Shown here: positions 20,454-28,712 of the stretch, one piece after another
How the letters are laid out: the number at the start of each line of letters is the position of its first letter
How positions within the stretch are numbered: the first letter of the stretch is position 1
Source of the DNA: Chitinophagaceae bacterium
GTDB taxonomy: Bacteria > Bacteroidota > Bacteroidia > Chitinophagales > Chitinophagaceae
Assembly (NCBI GenBank): GCA_947483415.1
Contig: CANKLV010000004.1
Coordinates: 1-34,746, forward strand
Length of the DNA: 34,746 bases
Direction: 5' to 3'
The notes under the pieces: generated by a model
The model's input: the letters and a program-made list of their open reading frames with translations, nothing else
Database searches by the model: none
What the model was told of the DNA's origin: nothing
Program-made: the position numbers and the translations under genes

Positions 20454-20640
20454 AAAAAGTATGGATGACTTGTACTTTTAAAAATCCAATGTAATCTGAG
20501 CATAACTCAAAAACTTTCAAAAAAACTTTCAAAATCATTTTTACAAACGCAATAAAATCAACGCGTTATCGTTTTAAAGATGGTTTTTCATAGGATATTG
20601 GATTAATACGGGCTGCGATTTCTATCACGGCCCTTTTTTT
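20454..20640 (+). ncRNA. Candidate small RNA unit, copy 1 of 3 (98-nt core 20543-20640 ending in an intrinsic terminator-like hairpin)
   Basis: Core differs by one base from each of the other two copies, with no indels; 3' end GGGCTG-C-GAT-TTCT-ATC-A-CGGCCC-T7. Confidence 0.55.
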
Positions 20641-20687
20641 ATTTTGGGAAGAGAGAAGTGAAAAGAGAGAAGTGAAAAGTCAAAATT

Positions 20688-20862
20688 AAAAAAGTATAGA
20701 TGACTTTTGGTTAAAGAATTCAACGTTTTCTGAGCAAAACACAAAAACTTTCAAAATAATTTTTACAAACGCAATAAAATCAACACGTTATCGTTTTAAA
20801 GATGGTTTTTCATAGGATATTGGATTAATACGGGCTGCGATTTCTATCACGGCCCTTTTTTT
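20688..20862 (+). ncRNA. Candidate small RNA unit, copy 2 of 3 (core 20765-20862)
   Basis: Same 98-nt core with a single G-to-A change (ACGCG to ACACG); same hairpin and T7. Confidence 0.55.
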
Positions 20863-20882
20863 GTTTTCGAAAGTCAAAAGTC

Positions 20883-21056
20883 AAAAAGTATGGATGACTT
20901 GTAGTTTTAAAAACTCAATGTTATCTGAGCTAACACAAATACTTTCAAATTAATTTTCACAAACGCAATAAAATCAACGCGTTATCGTTTTAAAGATGGT
21001 TTTTCATAGGATATTGGATTAATACGGGCTGCGATTTCTATCATGGCCCTTTTTTT
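20883..21056 (+). ncRNA. Candidate small RNA unit, copy 3 of 3 (core 20959-21056)
   Basis: Same 98-nt core with a single C-to-T change in the 3' hairpin arm (CGGCCC to TGGCCC), which keeps a G-U pair; T7 follows. Confidence 0.55.
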
Positions 21057-21062
21057 ATGTAT

Positions 21063-21093
21063 AAAAAAAGCCCCGAATAATTCGAAGCTTTAA
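21063..21093 (-). terminator. Rho-independent terminator downstream of queA
   Basis: On the - strand: AGCTTCGAA-TTA-TTCGGGGCT-TTTTTT, a 9-bp stem including G-U pairs. Confidence 0.75.
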
Positions 21094-21110
21094 AATGATT
21101 TTGATTTCTA

Positions 21111-22160
21111 TTATATAATCAACATTGCATCTCCATAACTAAAAAAGCGATACTTATCTTTTATTGCTTTTTGATATGCATCCATCATTAAATCATAACC
21201 TGCAAAAGCACATGCCATTATCATCAAACTCGATTTTGGCAAATGAAAATTACTTACCAATGAATCGGCAACATTGAAATTATATGGTGGATGGATAAAA
21301 TGATTTGTCCAACCCTCTGATGGTTTTAATAATTTTTGTGCAGTATAAGAGGTTTCCATCGCGCGCATTGTAGTTGTTCCAATTGAACAAATTCTGTTTT
21401 TGCATTCTTTTGCTTTGTTTACAATGGCACATGCAGTTGCATCTACTCTATAATATTCTGCATCCATTTTATGCTTGCTCAAATCTTCTACTTCAATTTG
21501 GCGGAAAGTGCCTAATCCAGTGTGTAAGGTAACTTCAGCAAAACGAATTCCTTGTATTTCCAAACGCTTAATTAGTTCTTTACTAAAATGCAAACCAGCA
21601 GTAGGTGCAGCAACGGCTCCTTCATATTTTGCATAAACCGTTTGATATCTTTCTTTATCTTCTTCTTCTGGTTTTCTTTTGATGTATTTAGGCAATGGCG
21701 TTTCTCCCATCAATTCAAGCATCTGACGAAACTCTTCTTCTGTTCCATCCCAAAGGAATCTTATTGTTCTTCCGCGGCTGGTTGTATTATCGATTACTTC
21801 TGCAACCAATTCATCATTTTCGCCAAAATACAATTTATTTCCAACCCTGATTTTACGCGCAGGATCCACAATTACATCCCACAATTTATTGGTTTTGTTA
21901 AGTTCTCTTAATAAAAAAACTTCAATTTTTGCCCCTGTCTTTTCTTTTCTTCCATACATTCTTGCAGGGAAAACCTTGGTATTGTTTACTACAAACACAT
22001 CCTTATCATCATAATATTCCATGATGTCGGAAAAGTTACGATCTTCAATATGACCGGTTTTGCGATGAATTACCATTAAGCGACTATCTTCTCTTCTTTT
22101 TGTTGGATTTTGTGCAATTAAATTTAACGGGAGGTCGAAACGGAACTGTGATAACTTCAT
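21111..22160 (-). CDS. queA: S-adenosylmethionine:tRNA ribosyltransferase-isomerase QueA
   Basis: [94 protein letters not shown]. Confidence 0.95.
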   Translation of the reverse strand: MKLSQFRFDLPLNLIAQNPTKRREDSRLMVIHRKTGHIEDRNFSDIMEYYDDKDVFVVNNTKVFPARMYGRKEKTGAKIEVFLLRELNKTNKLWDVIVDPARKIRVGNKLYFGENDELVAEVIDNTTSRGRTIRFLWDGTEEEFRQMLELMGETPLPKYIKRKPEEEDKERYQTVYAKYEGAVAAPTAGLHFSKELIKRLEIQGIRFAEVTLHTGLGTFRQIEVEDLSKHKMDAEYYRVDATACAIVNKAKECKNRICSIGTTTMRAMETSYTAQKLLKPSEGWTNHFIHPPYNFNVADSLVSNFHLPKSSLMIMACAFAGYDLMMDAYQKAIKDKYRFFSYGDAMLII

Positions 22161-22183
22161 GTATATTTTTTTTAGATTTTATA

Positions 22184-22254
22184 CATGCCGCTATGCAATA
22201 AGATTGCAATTGTCATTTAAGCCTTAATAAAGGCACTTATCATGTTACGGCATG
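22184..22254 (-). promoter_or_regulatory. Candidate structured leader of queA: branched fold with 7-bp closing stem and two inner hairpins
   Basis: CATGCCG (22184-22190) pairs with CGGCATG (22248-22254); inner GCAAT-AAG-ATTGC (22195-22207) and GCCTT-AATA-AAGGC (22221-22234). Begins 24 nt upstream of the queA start codon. Confidence 0.4.
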
Positions 22255-22431
22255 ATTTTGAAGTGCAAATGTAATTTATTTATTTTAAAAATAGAGAAAG
22301 AATTTGGGTGGGGAGTTATTAGATATCCGATTCTAGACACTGGATGCTCGATTGTATATGGTTCCAACAATAAACAATAAACAACAAACAACAAACGTCT
22401 GATGAAAAAGATTGCAAAGCGGAAAATACGT

Positions 22432-23163
22432 TTATCTAACATCATGTCCATTTTTCAAATTATTTCGATAATACTCGTAGCTGATGCAAAGAAAAATAAA
22501 AGCTTGAATACATTCGAAAATTTCTGATGCGGTTAAATAGTAATAGATGTTATTTCCTTTTGGCAGAATCATCAACACTAACTTATACACAAACCAATTG
22601 ATTATAAAGAAAACGCCAATAGATAATTTTGGTGTAGGCATTTTTATTTTATGTATAAAATTGGAGATTGTTTTCGACTGAATTATTAAGAATGGGATTA
22701 CAATTCCATAAAAAAGACAAAACAGTCGGAATAAAAAATTAATTTCTAATAATCTTTCCAAACCAGATTTTTTTGAGCCGTCAAAATTTCCAGTGTTAAA
22801 TATTTCAATATTATGAAAATTGAACTCGTTTTGAACATTTATTTTATTTAAATAATTGGGGGTAGAAAAGTGCATCAAATGCTGACCCCAGTTAATTTCT
22901 TCTCCTGCTCCAACAAAAAATATTACTGAAAGTAAAATGAAAAAAATGTTTTTTGTGCTTCTAAACAAGAGAAATAAAATAACAGAAGATATAAAAAAAA
23001 ACAAAGCAGTAGAAAGCTCAAATAATGCGTTTTCTTCGCTAAGACGTATAATTAATGATACACTGCAATATTTATATACACCATAACTGGCAATGATGGC
23101 TAATACGATTAAAAGTATATAACCTTTACTTTGATTAAAATCATTTTGATACTTTTTAAACAT
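22432..23163 (-). CDS. Multi-pass membrane protein of unknown function
   Basis: Several hydrophobic helices; polar signature FVGAGEEINWGQHLMHFSTPNYLNKINVQNEFNFHN. Confidence 0.7.
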   Translation of the reverse strand: MFKKYQNDFNQSKGYILLIVLAIIASYGVYKYCSVSLIIRLSEENALFELSTALFFFISSVILFLLFRSTKNIFFILLSVIFFVGAGEEINWGQHLMHFSTPNYLNKINVQNEFNFHNIEIFNTGNFDGSKKSGLERLLEINFLFRLFCLFYGIVIPFLIIQSKTISNFIHKIKMPTPKLSIGVFFIINWFVYKLVLMILPKGNNIYYYLTASEIFECIQAFIFLCISYEYYRNNLKNGHDVR

Positions 23164-23279
23164 TTATTTTTGATTTGGCAGTTTAGTGTTTCTATTCAGA
23201 TAATTTAAATTTTCCTGAAAAAAAATAACGAAAATCGAATCGAAATGTTGTATAAGTAAATTATTAAAAGATTTGTTGA

Positions 23280-24050
23280 TTAAAATTTCAAATGTCTTAC
23301 CGTTAATCCAGAATTAATGAGTTGTTTCAAAGAATCAATGCCAATTTTCAGATGAAGCTCTACAAACTCGGTTGTTACTTTTATGTCGCTGGCTTCGGTT
23401 TTCACACCTTCTGGAACCATTGGAGAATCGCTAACCAGTAATATTGCGCCGGTAGGGATTTTATTAAAAAATCCGACAGTAAATATTGTTGCCGTTTCCA
23501 TATCAATAGCATATGCCCTTATCTTTTCTAGATATGCTTTAAATTGTTCATCGTGTTCCCATACCCTTCTATTTGTTGAGTAGCAAACGCCTGTCCAATA
23601 ATCGCATTCATAATCCCGAATGGTTGTTGAAATAGCTTTTTGCAAAGCAAATGCAGGCATGGCGGGAACTTCAGGAGGAAAATAATCGTTGCTTGTTCCT
23701 TCGCCTCTTATTGCTGCGATGGGTAATATTAAATCGCCTATTTTATTTCTCTTTTTCAAGCCGCCACATTTTCCTAAAAACAATACTGCTTTTGGATGAA
23801 TTGCCGAAAGCAAATCCATTATTGTAGCAGCTCCTGGACTACCCATACCAAAGTTTATAATGGTTATGTTATTTGCAGTTGCACATTGCATTGGATTTTC
23901 TTTCCCAATTATCTCTACTTTGTGCCATGCAGCAAATAGATGTACATATTTAGAAAAATTGGTTAACAAAATATATTCACCAAATTCTTCAATTTTTAAT
24001 CCGGTGTAACGAGGTAGCCAATTGTTTACGATTTCTTCTTTTGTTTTCAT
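23280..24050 (-). CDS. amn: AMP nucleosidase
   Basis: NFGMGSPGAATIMDLLSAIHPKAVLFLGKCGGLK, GDLILPIAAIRGEGTSNDYFPPEVPAMPAFALQKAI, AIDMETATIFTVGF. Confidence 0.9.
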   Translation of the reverse strand: MKTKEEIVNNWLPRYTGLKIEEFGEYILLTNFSKYVHLFAAWHKVEIIGKENPMQCATANNITIINFGMGSPGAATIMDLLSAIHPKAVLFLGKCGGLKKRNKIGDLILPIAAIRGEGTSNDYFPPEVPAMPAFALQKAISTTIRDYECDYWTGVCYSTNRRVWEHDEQFKAYLEKIRAYAIDMETATIFTVGFFNKIPTGAILLVSDSPMVPEGVKTEASDIKVTTEFVELHLKIGIDSLKQLINSGLTVRHLKF

Positions 24051-24218
24051 TGTATGCTCATTTAATACTTTTTAATAGAAAAATACTTAATCATTATAAT
24101 TCTATTTTCAAATTAGCTTATTATAAATATAATCATAAGTTGTTGATTAATGCTGAATAAAATTCGGGTAAACAGAATAAACTTTACCAATAAAAAAACA
24201 ATTCATCATTGCTGATTT

Positions 24219-24226
24219 TACTTTTG
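24219..24226 (+). promoter_or_regulatory. Bacteroidota -7 box-like TAnnTTTG upstream of the S8 peptidase gene
   Basis: TACTTTTG about 12 nt before the ATG at 24238. No convincing -33 element was recognised. Confidence 0.3.
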
Positions 24227-24237
24227 AAAAAAATATT

Positions 24238-25803
24238 ATGCAATCGAATCGAATTTATTTATGCCTTTTTTTTATGGTGATTTTTATTTCTTGTAAAAAA
24301 AATATCGTAGAACCAACGCCTTTATCCTCCGAAGTTGTATCATCCCAAACCATTGATGATTTAATTTATAAATCAACGATTAATGTTGGCGGTTTTGATT
24401 GGAACAGTGCAGATGAAAAAATTGTTTGGAGTGCTTTGAATCATAGCGATAATATCATGTCGATTGGTTTTAAACCTGCCGGAATATTTTTTGACATTAA
24501 TAAAATTCATGAAATTGATGTTAGGGAATCTGCATGGCAAAATGCAAAAAATAAATTGCTACATGAAATTTTGAATTTAGAAATGGAATTGGATTCAACT
24601 GTTACTTTGAAAAAAATAATTCCTTGGGAGGAGATTTTTTTACCGGTACTAGATGTAGTTATTAAAAACCCAAAAACAATTTCATGGTTGAGAAAATCTG
24701 TTCTGGTTAGATATGCAGAGCCAATGGGCTATGAGCCTCGGAATATTGTTTTTAATGGATTTAAAAAAGAAAACTCAATAAACAATGCCACAACAAACAG
24801 TAGTGGTTGTGATGAAAATAATGCTGAAATTGGTTTAATGGCAAGCAGCGATTATTTCAATATACTTCCTATTGCTAAACAATCATGGAATTACCAATTT
24901 CACCATATTCCAAAAGCTTGGACGAAATCTACAGGTAAAGGCGTTAAAGTTTTTTTTATAGATACAGGCTGCGAATTTGACCAGGAAAATTTAGGGACTT
25001 CATTTAATCAGGGATATTCTACAGGAAGAACAATTGAGAAAATAGTTACATTGCCTAGGTCTAGATTTTTGGGTATAAATACTGGTCCTGTTGAAACCGC
25101 TGATGATGGTTGTGGGCATGGCACATCTATGGCGGGAGCTTGTGCTGCACCAAGAGGAATTGATGGAAATGTGGTTGGTGTGGCTTATAACTGTAGTTTG
25201 GTTACTTGCAGGGCTGCAGAAGATGTATTTATTGAAGACAGTAGAGAAGCCAAAGGTGTTGCAGATGCTTTTACAAATGCAGCCAACAGAACGGATGTAA
25301 AAATAATAAGCATGAGCTTGGGGAGGGTAACAACAAGTTCACAAATTAAGGATGCTATTGCATTTGCCTATGGAAAAGGAAAGTTGATTTTTTGTGCGGC
25401 GGGAACTTCGTTTAGTTGGACAAGTGGATGGTATGGCGTAATTTTTCCGGCTACATTGCCACAAGTAAATGCAGTAACAGGGGTGTATGAAAATGATTTC
25501 AATACATCATGCGCTAGTTGTCATGATGGAGTTGAAACAGACTTTACGGTTGTAATGGAAAAATCTGCGAATGCCAAGTTCCCTTTATCATTGGCAATGC
25601 AAGGAGATATACCTTCTATTGTAGGAGGGTCATCAGTTTCCACGGCAACTACAGCAGGAATAGCAGCTTTGGTTTGGGGTAGATTTCCAACATTATCAAG
25701 AGATGCTATTTTAAATAAATTAATTCAATCAAGTTCGAACTATCCAGTGAGGAATGCGCAGTTGGGGTGGGGTAATATCAATGCAGATATGTCTACAAAT
25801 TAA
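24238..25803 (+). CDS. S8 family serine peptidase (subtilisin-like), putative lipoprotein
   Basis: Lipobox-like IFISCKKN; catalytic triad regions FIDTGCEFDQ, GCGHGTSMAGACAAP and GGSSVSTATTAGIAALVW. Confidence 0.9.
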   Translation: MQSNRIYLCLFFMVIFISCKKNIVEPTPLSSEVVSSQTIDDLIYKSTINVGGFDWNSADEKIVWSALNHSDNIMSIGFKPAGIFFDINKIHEIDVRESAWQNAKNKLLHEILNLEMELDSTVTLKKIIPWEEIFLPVLDVVIKNPKTISWLRKSVLVRYAEPMGYEPRNIVFNGFKKENSINNATTNSSGCDENNAEIGLMASSDYFNILPIAKQSWNYQFHHIPKAWTKSTGKGVKVFFIDTGCEFDQENLGTSFNQGYSTGRTIEKIVTLPRSRFLGINTGPVETADDGCGHGTSMAGACAAPRGIDGNVVGVAYNCSLVTCRAAEDVFIEDSREAKGVADAFTNAANRTDVKIISMSLGRVTTSSQIKDAIAFAYGKGKLIFCAAGTSFSWTSGWYGVIFPATLPQVNAVTGVYENDFNTSCASCHDGVETDFTVVMEKSANAKFPLSLAMQGDIPSIVGGSSVSTATTAGIAALVWGRFPTLSRDAILNKLIQSSSNYPVRNAQLGWGNINADMSTN

Positions 25804-26021
25804 GAGAAGTAAAAAGTAAAAATTAAAAAATCAAAAATAAAAAGTGCGACTTTTTTTTTTATTCTGTTTTTAAGAGACTCAATTTTTGTCTAATGAATAC
25901 TTAGCTCAATTTGGGCTTAATTTTTTCGAATTGAATTAATCGCATAAAATTGAAAAATATCTAGGCGTTTTTGTAAGAGGCAAATCGTTGAAAGGGTAAT
26001 GATTAAGATTTTTTTTCATGG

Positions 26022-26073
26022 CCCACGGTTTAAACCGTGGGTTGTAGAATGATGTAAATGGTTTCAACCATTT
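26022..26073. repeat. REP-like pair of palindromes sharing a GGTTTnAACC-type core
   Basis: Perfect 20-nt palindrome CCCACGGTTTAAACCGTGGG (26022-26041), then AAATGGTT-TC-AACCATTT (26056-26073). Confidence 0.75.
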
Positions 26074-26160
26074 TTTAGTTGACTCAGTGCGGACAATACG
26101 TATAAAGAGGATGATTCTGCTTTTTTGAATTTTAAATTTTCACTTTTTACTTTAAATAAA

Positions 26161-26187
26161 AAAATCCTTCAATAAATGAAGGATTTT
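26161..26187. terminator. Rho-independent terminator of the RRM gene (- strand; potentially bidirectional)
   Basis: AAAATCCTTCA-ATAAA-TGAAGGATTTT followed by more T's on + and more A's upstream. Confidence 0.8.
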
Positions 26188-26228
26188 TTTTGGACGTTAT
26201 ATTTAATCGTGCAAAACACGTAATCAAA

Positions 26229-26654
26229 TTAAAAATCTCTGTTGTAGCCACCGCTACCACCGCTGCGATTACCGCCACCACCGTAACCACCTCCACGACT
26301 TCCGCCGCCGCCACCGTAACCACCACCGCCACGACTTCCGCCGCCGCCGCTTCCGCCACGATTTCCACCGAATCCACCACCGCCACCTGGACGCTTCTTG
26401 TATTCGCCTTCTTGACGTGGTTGTGATTCATTAACAATAAGCTTACGATTCATAACTTCTGTTTCGTTTAAAGCTGCGATTGCTGCTTTTGCTGCTTCAT
26501 CGTCTTCCATTTCAACAAAACCAAAGCCCTTACTGCGACCGTTCATTTTGTCTTTTAAAATTTTACCGCTTGTAACGGTTCCGAATTCTGTAAAAAGATT
26601 CGTTAAATCTTCGTCAGTCATTGTCCAACTGAGATTTCCAACATAAATGTTCAT
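26229..26654 (-). CDS. RRM-domain RNA-binding protein with Gly/Arg-rich C-terminal tail
   Basis: MNIYVGNLSWTMTDEDLTNLFTEFGTV (RNP2), RSKGFGFVEM (RNP1), then GGGGGFGGNRGGSGGGGSRGGGGYGGGGGSRGG. Confidence 0.93.
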   Translation of the reverse strand: MNIYVGNLSWTMTDEDLTNLFTEFGTVTSGKILKDKMNGRSKGFGFVEMEDDEAAKAAIAALNETEVMNRKLIVNESQPRQEGEYKKRPGGGGGFGGNRGGSGGGGSRGGGGYGGGGGSRGGGYGGGGNRSGGSGGYNRDF

Positions 26655-26812
26655 TGTAAAACTGTTTAAAAAAATTAAAAAATGTATGATTTAGAAATTA
26701 CAATGAATTGAAAGTGTTTTCTTTCTTCAAGTCATAAAAACCTTAAACCATTTCTAAAACATAAAGATAGGGGTTAAAATCTTTAAATTACAACTAATTG
26801 TAAAAAATAAAT

Positions 26813-26842
26813 AAAAAAGCCACCTAATAAAGTGGCTTTTTT
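26813..26842. terminator. Rho-independent terminator of rplI (- strand)
   Basis: AAAAAAGCCAC-CTAATAAA-GTGGCTTTTTT. Confidence 0.85.
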
Positions 26843-26868
26843 ATAAAATTTAGTAAATAATGCAATGA

Positions 26869-27315
26869 TTATTCTGCAACAACTTCAAATTCAACTTCAG
26901 TTTCGTTTCCATTTCCGAAGTCGATTTTAGCTTTGAAGCTACCCAATTCTTTAACTTCATTAAGAATAGTAATACGACGACGATCGATTTCGTATCCTTT
27001 TTGTTCTTTAATTGCACGAGCAATTTGAACGGAAGTTACACTACCAAATATTTTACCACTTGTACCGGTTTTAGCGCCAATTTTTAAAGCACCGTTACTT
27101 AATACAATAATTACATCATTAATAGCAGATAGTAATTTCGCTTCTTTCTTCGCTTGTTGTTTTAAACGCTCATTTAATTGCTTTAAATTACTAGGACTAG
27201 CTTCTACAGCCAATTTGCTAGGAATTAAGTAATTACGACCATAGCCATTTTTTACGGTTACCAACTCATTGGATCCGCCAAGATTATTTACATCTTGAAT
27301 TAAAATTACCTGCAT
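26869..27315 (-). CDS. rplI: 50S ribosomal protein L9
   Basis: MQVILIQDVNNLGGSNELVTVKNGYGRNYLIPSKLAVEAS; the ORF track extends 21 nt further upstream. Confidence 0.95.
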   Translation of the reverse strand: MQVILIQDVNNLGGSNELVTVKNGYGRNYLIPSKLAVEASPSNLKQLNERLKQQAKKEAKLLSAINDVIIVLSNGALKIGAKTGTSGKIFGSVTSVQIARAIKEQKGYEIDRRRITILNEVKELGSFKAKIDFGNGNETEVEFEVVAE

Positions 27316-27397
27316 GATTTTTGCATTTTTACCCAATTTCGAATGTTTCGAAACTTTCCCCTTTGAATATTACTAAGGTTAGGGTGGTTAAAAAATA

Positions 27398-27664
27398 TTA
27401 TTTTAAAAGATCAGTTACGTAAGGAAGAATAGCCATTTGGCGTGCTTTCTTTACGGCTTCACTTACTTTACGTTGAAACTTCAAAGAGTTTCCAGTTAAA
27501 CGACGTGGCAATAATTTACCTTGTTCATTTAGGAATTTCTTTAAAAAATCTGCGTCTTTGTAATCAATATAACGAATACCCATTTTTTTAAAGCGGCAAT
27601 ATTTTTTTGGTCTATTGTCTGCTTTAATGGCCGTTAAATATTTTATTTCATTTGCTTTTGCCAT
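27398..27664 (-). CDS. rpsR: 30S ribosomal protein S18
   Basis: [64 protein letters not shown]. Confidence 0.95.
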   Translation of the reverse strand: MAKANEIKYLTAIKADNRPKKYCRFKKMGIRYIDYKDADFLKKFLNEQGKLLPRRLTGNSLKFQRKVSEAVKKARQMAILPYVTDLLK

Positions 27665-27666
27665 GA

Positions 27667-28023
27667 TTATACACCTGCTTTTTCTGATGAAAAATGTTGT
27701 ACACCACTTCTCTTTCTATCATTGTACTCAACGGCGTATTTATCGAGTACAGTAAACATGTGACGCATAGCTGATTCGTCACGTAAAAGTTGAATTTTCA
27801 ACTTTTCATTGAAGCTGGTTGGCGCGCTGTATTCCATTACCCAATAAAGACCTGTTGTCTTTTTGGCAATTGGATACGCCAGTGATTTTAGTCCCCATGG
27901 TTTTGTGTGTATAACAGAACCGCCGTTTTCAACTACAAGCGTTTCGTACTTTTTCTGAGCGGCTTTGTAATCCTCTTCAGACAACACTGGGGTAAAAATC
28001 ACCATCAATTCGTAATTGCTCAT
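27667..28023 (-). CDS. rpsF: 30S ribosomal protein S6
   Basis: [30 protein letters not shown]...[29 protein letters not shown]; the track's TTG start at 28062 is less likely than the ATG at 28023. Confidence 0.93.
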   Translation of the reverse strand: MSNYELMVIFTPVLSEEDYKAAQKKYETLVVENGGSVIHTKPWGLKSLAYPIAKKTTGLYWVMEYSAPTSFNEKLKIQLLRDESAMRHMFTVLDKYAVEYNDRKRSGVQHFSSEKAGV

Positions 28024-28200
28024 TTTACCTGTTTTAAAGTTTAAAAAATTATTAATCCCCAATTATTTTTTTAGGGGGTGCGAAGATAAGGCAAACTTTT
28101 TTAAATACACTATATACGGCGATTAATTTTTCCCATGTGTTTTAAGTAATTAAAAAAACTAAATAATAGTTAAGTTTTTCAAGCTTTTTAAAGCACAAAT

Positions 28201-28228
28201 AAAAAAGACCCACTCAAAAAGCAGGTCT
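28201..28228 (-). terminator. Rho-independent terminator of rpsT
   Basis: On - strand: AGACC-tgctttttgagtg-GGTCT-TTTTT. Confidence 0.75.
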
Positions 28229-28251
28229 AAGCTATTTAGAAATAAAATTAT

Positions 28252-28512
28252 TTACTTAGTAGCTAAAGCATTTACCCTTAAAGCAAGTTTACGCTTTAGA
28301 TTTGATGCTTTATTTTTATGAATTGTTCCTCTTCTTGCTAATTTATCAATCATTGAAGCCACAGAAGGTAATTTTTCTGAAGCCGCAGCTGGTTCTTCAA
28401 TTGCACGGATGTCTCTTATTGCATTACGGGTTGTTTTTCCGTAATATCTATTTCGTGCATTACGTTTTGCACTTTGACGAACATCTTTTTTGGTAGCCTT
28501 ATGGTTTGCCAT
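28252..28512 (-). CDS. rpsT: 30S ribosomal protein S20
   Basis: MANHKATKKDVRQSAKRNARNRYYGKTTRNAIRDIRAIE...LARRGTIHKNKASNLKRKLALRVNAL. Confidence 0.93.
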   Translation of the reverse strand: MANHKATKKDVRQSAKRNARNRYYGKTTRNAIRDIRAIEEPAAASEKLPSVASMIDKLARRGTIHKNKASNLKRKLALRVNALATK

Positions 28513-28712
28513 TTATTCTATTTTAGGGACGCAAAGATAGGGATATGATTCTTATAAAACGAGTTTTTTTTAATTTTTTATTTCTTCAATAAATCTTTTT
28601 GAAAAAAAATCATTTTAAAATACAACATTTCTGTCTTAGATTCTTAAGATTTAAGCCGATATTTGCAACCAAATTACCAATTAAAGCGCTTCAAAAAATC
28701 ATTTTAACCATT

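Noticed and set aside
20454-21056. CRISPR-like array
   Set aside because: Repeats are ~175-190 nt with 98-nt cores and homologous, not unique, intervening sequence; no cas genes are present.
22184-22254. tRNA gene in the queA leader
   Set aside because: Size and 7-bp closing stem fit, but there is no TTC-arm consensus and no plausible D-arm or anticodon arm; kept only as a structured-leader candidate.
26147-26437. ORFs 26147-26437 (-) and 26190-26426 (+) in the track
   Set aside because: Low-complexity shadow frames (Val/Ala and Thr/Ala runs) of the Gly-rich tail of the RRM gene; no independent coding evidence.
28024-28110. S6:S18-binding rpsF leader
   Set aside because: Only a weak CCCC/GGGG hairpin is visible and the expected bulged CCG-type motif could not be identified.
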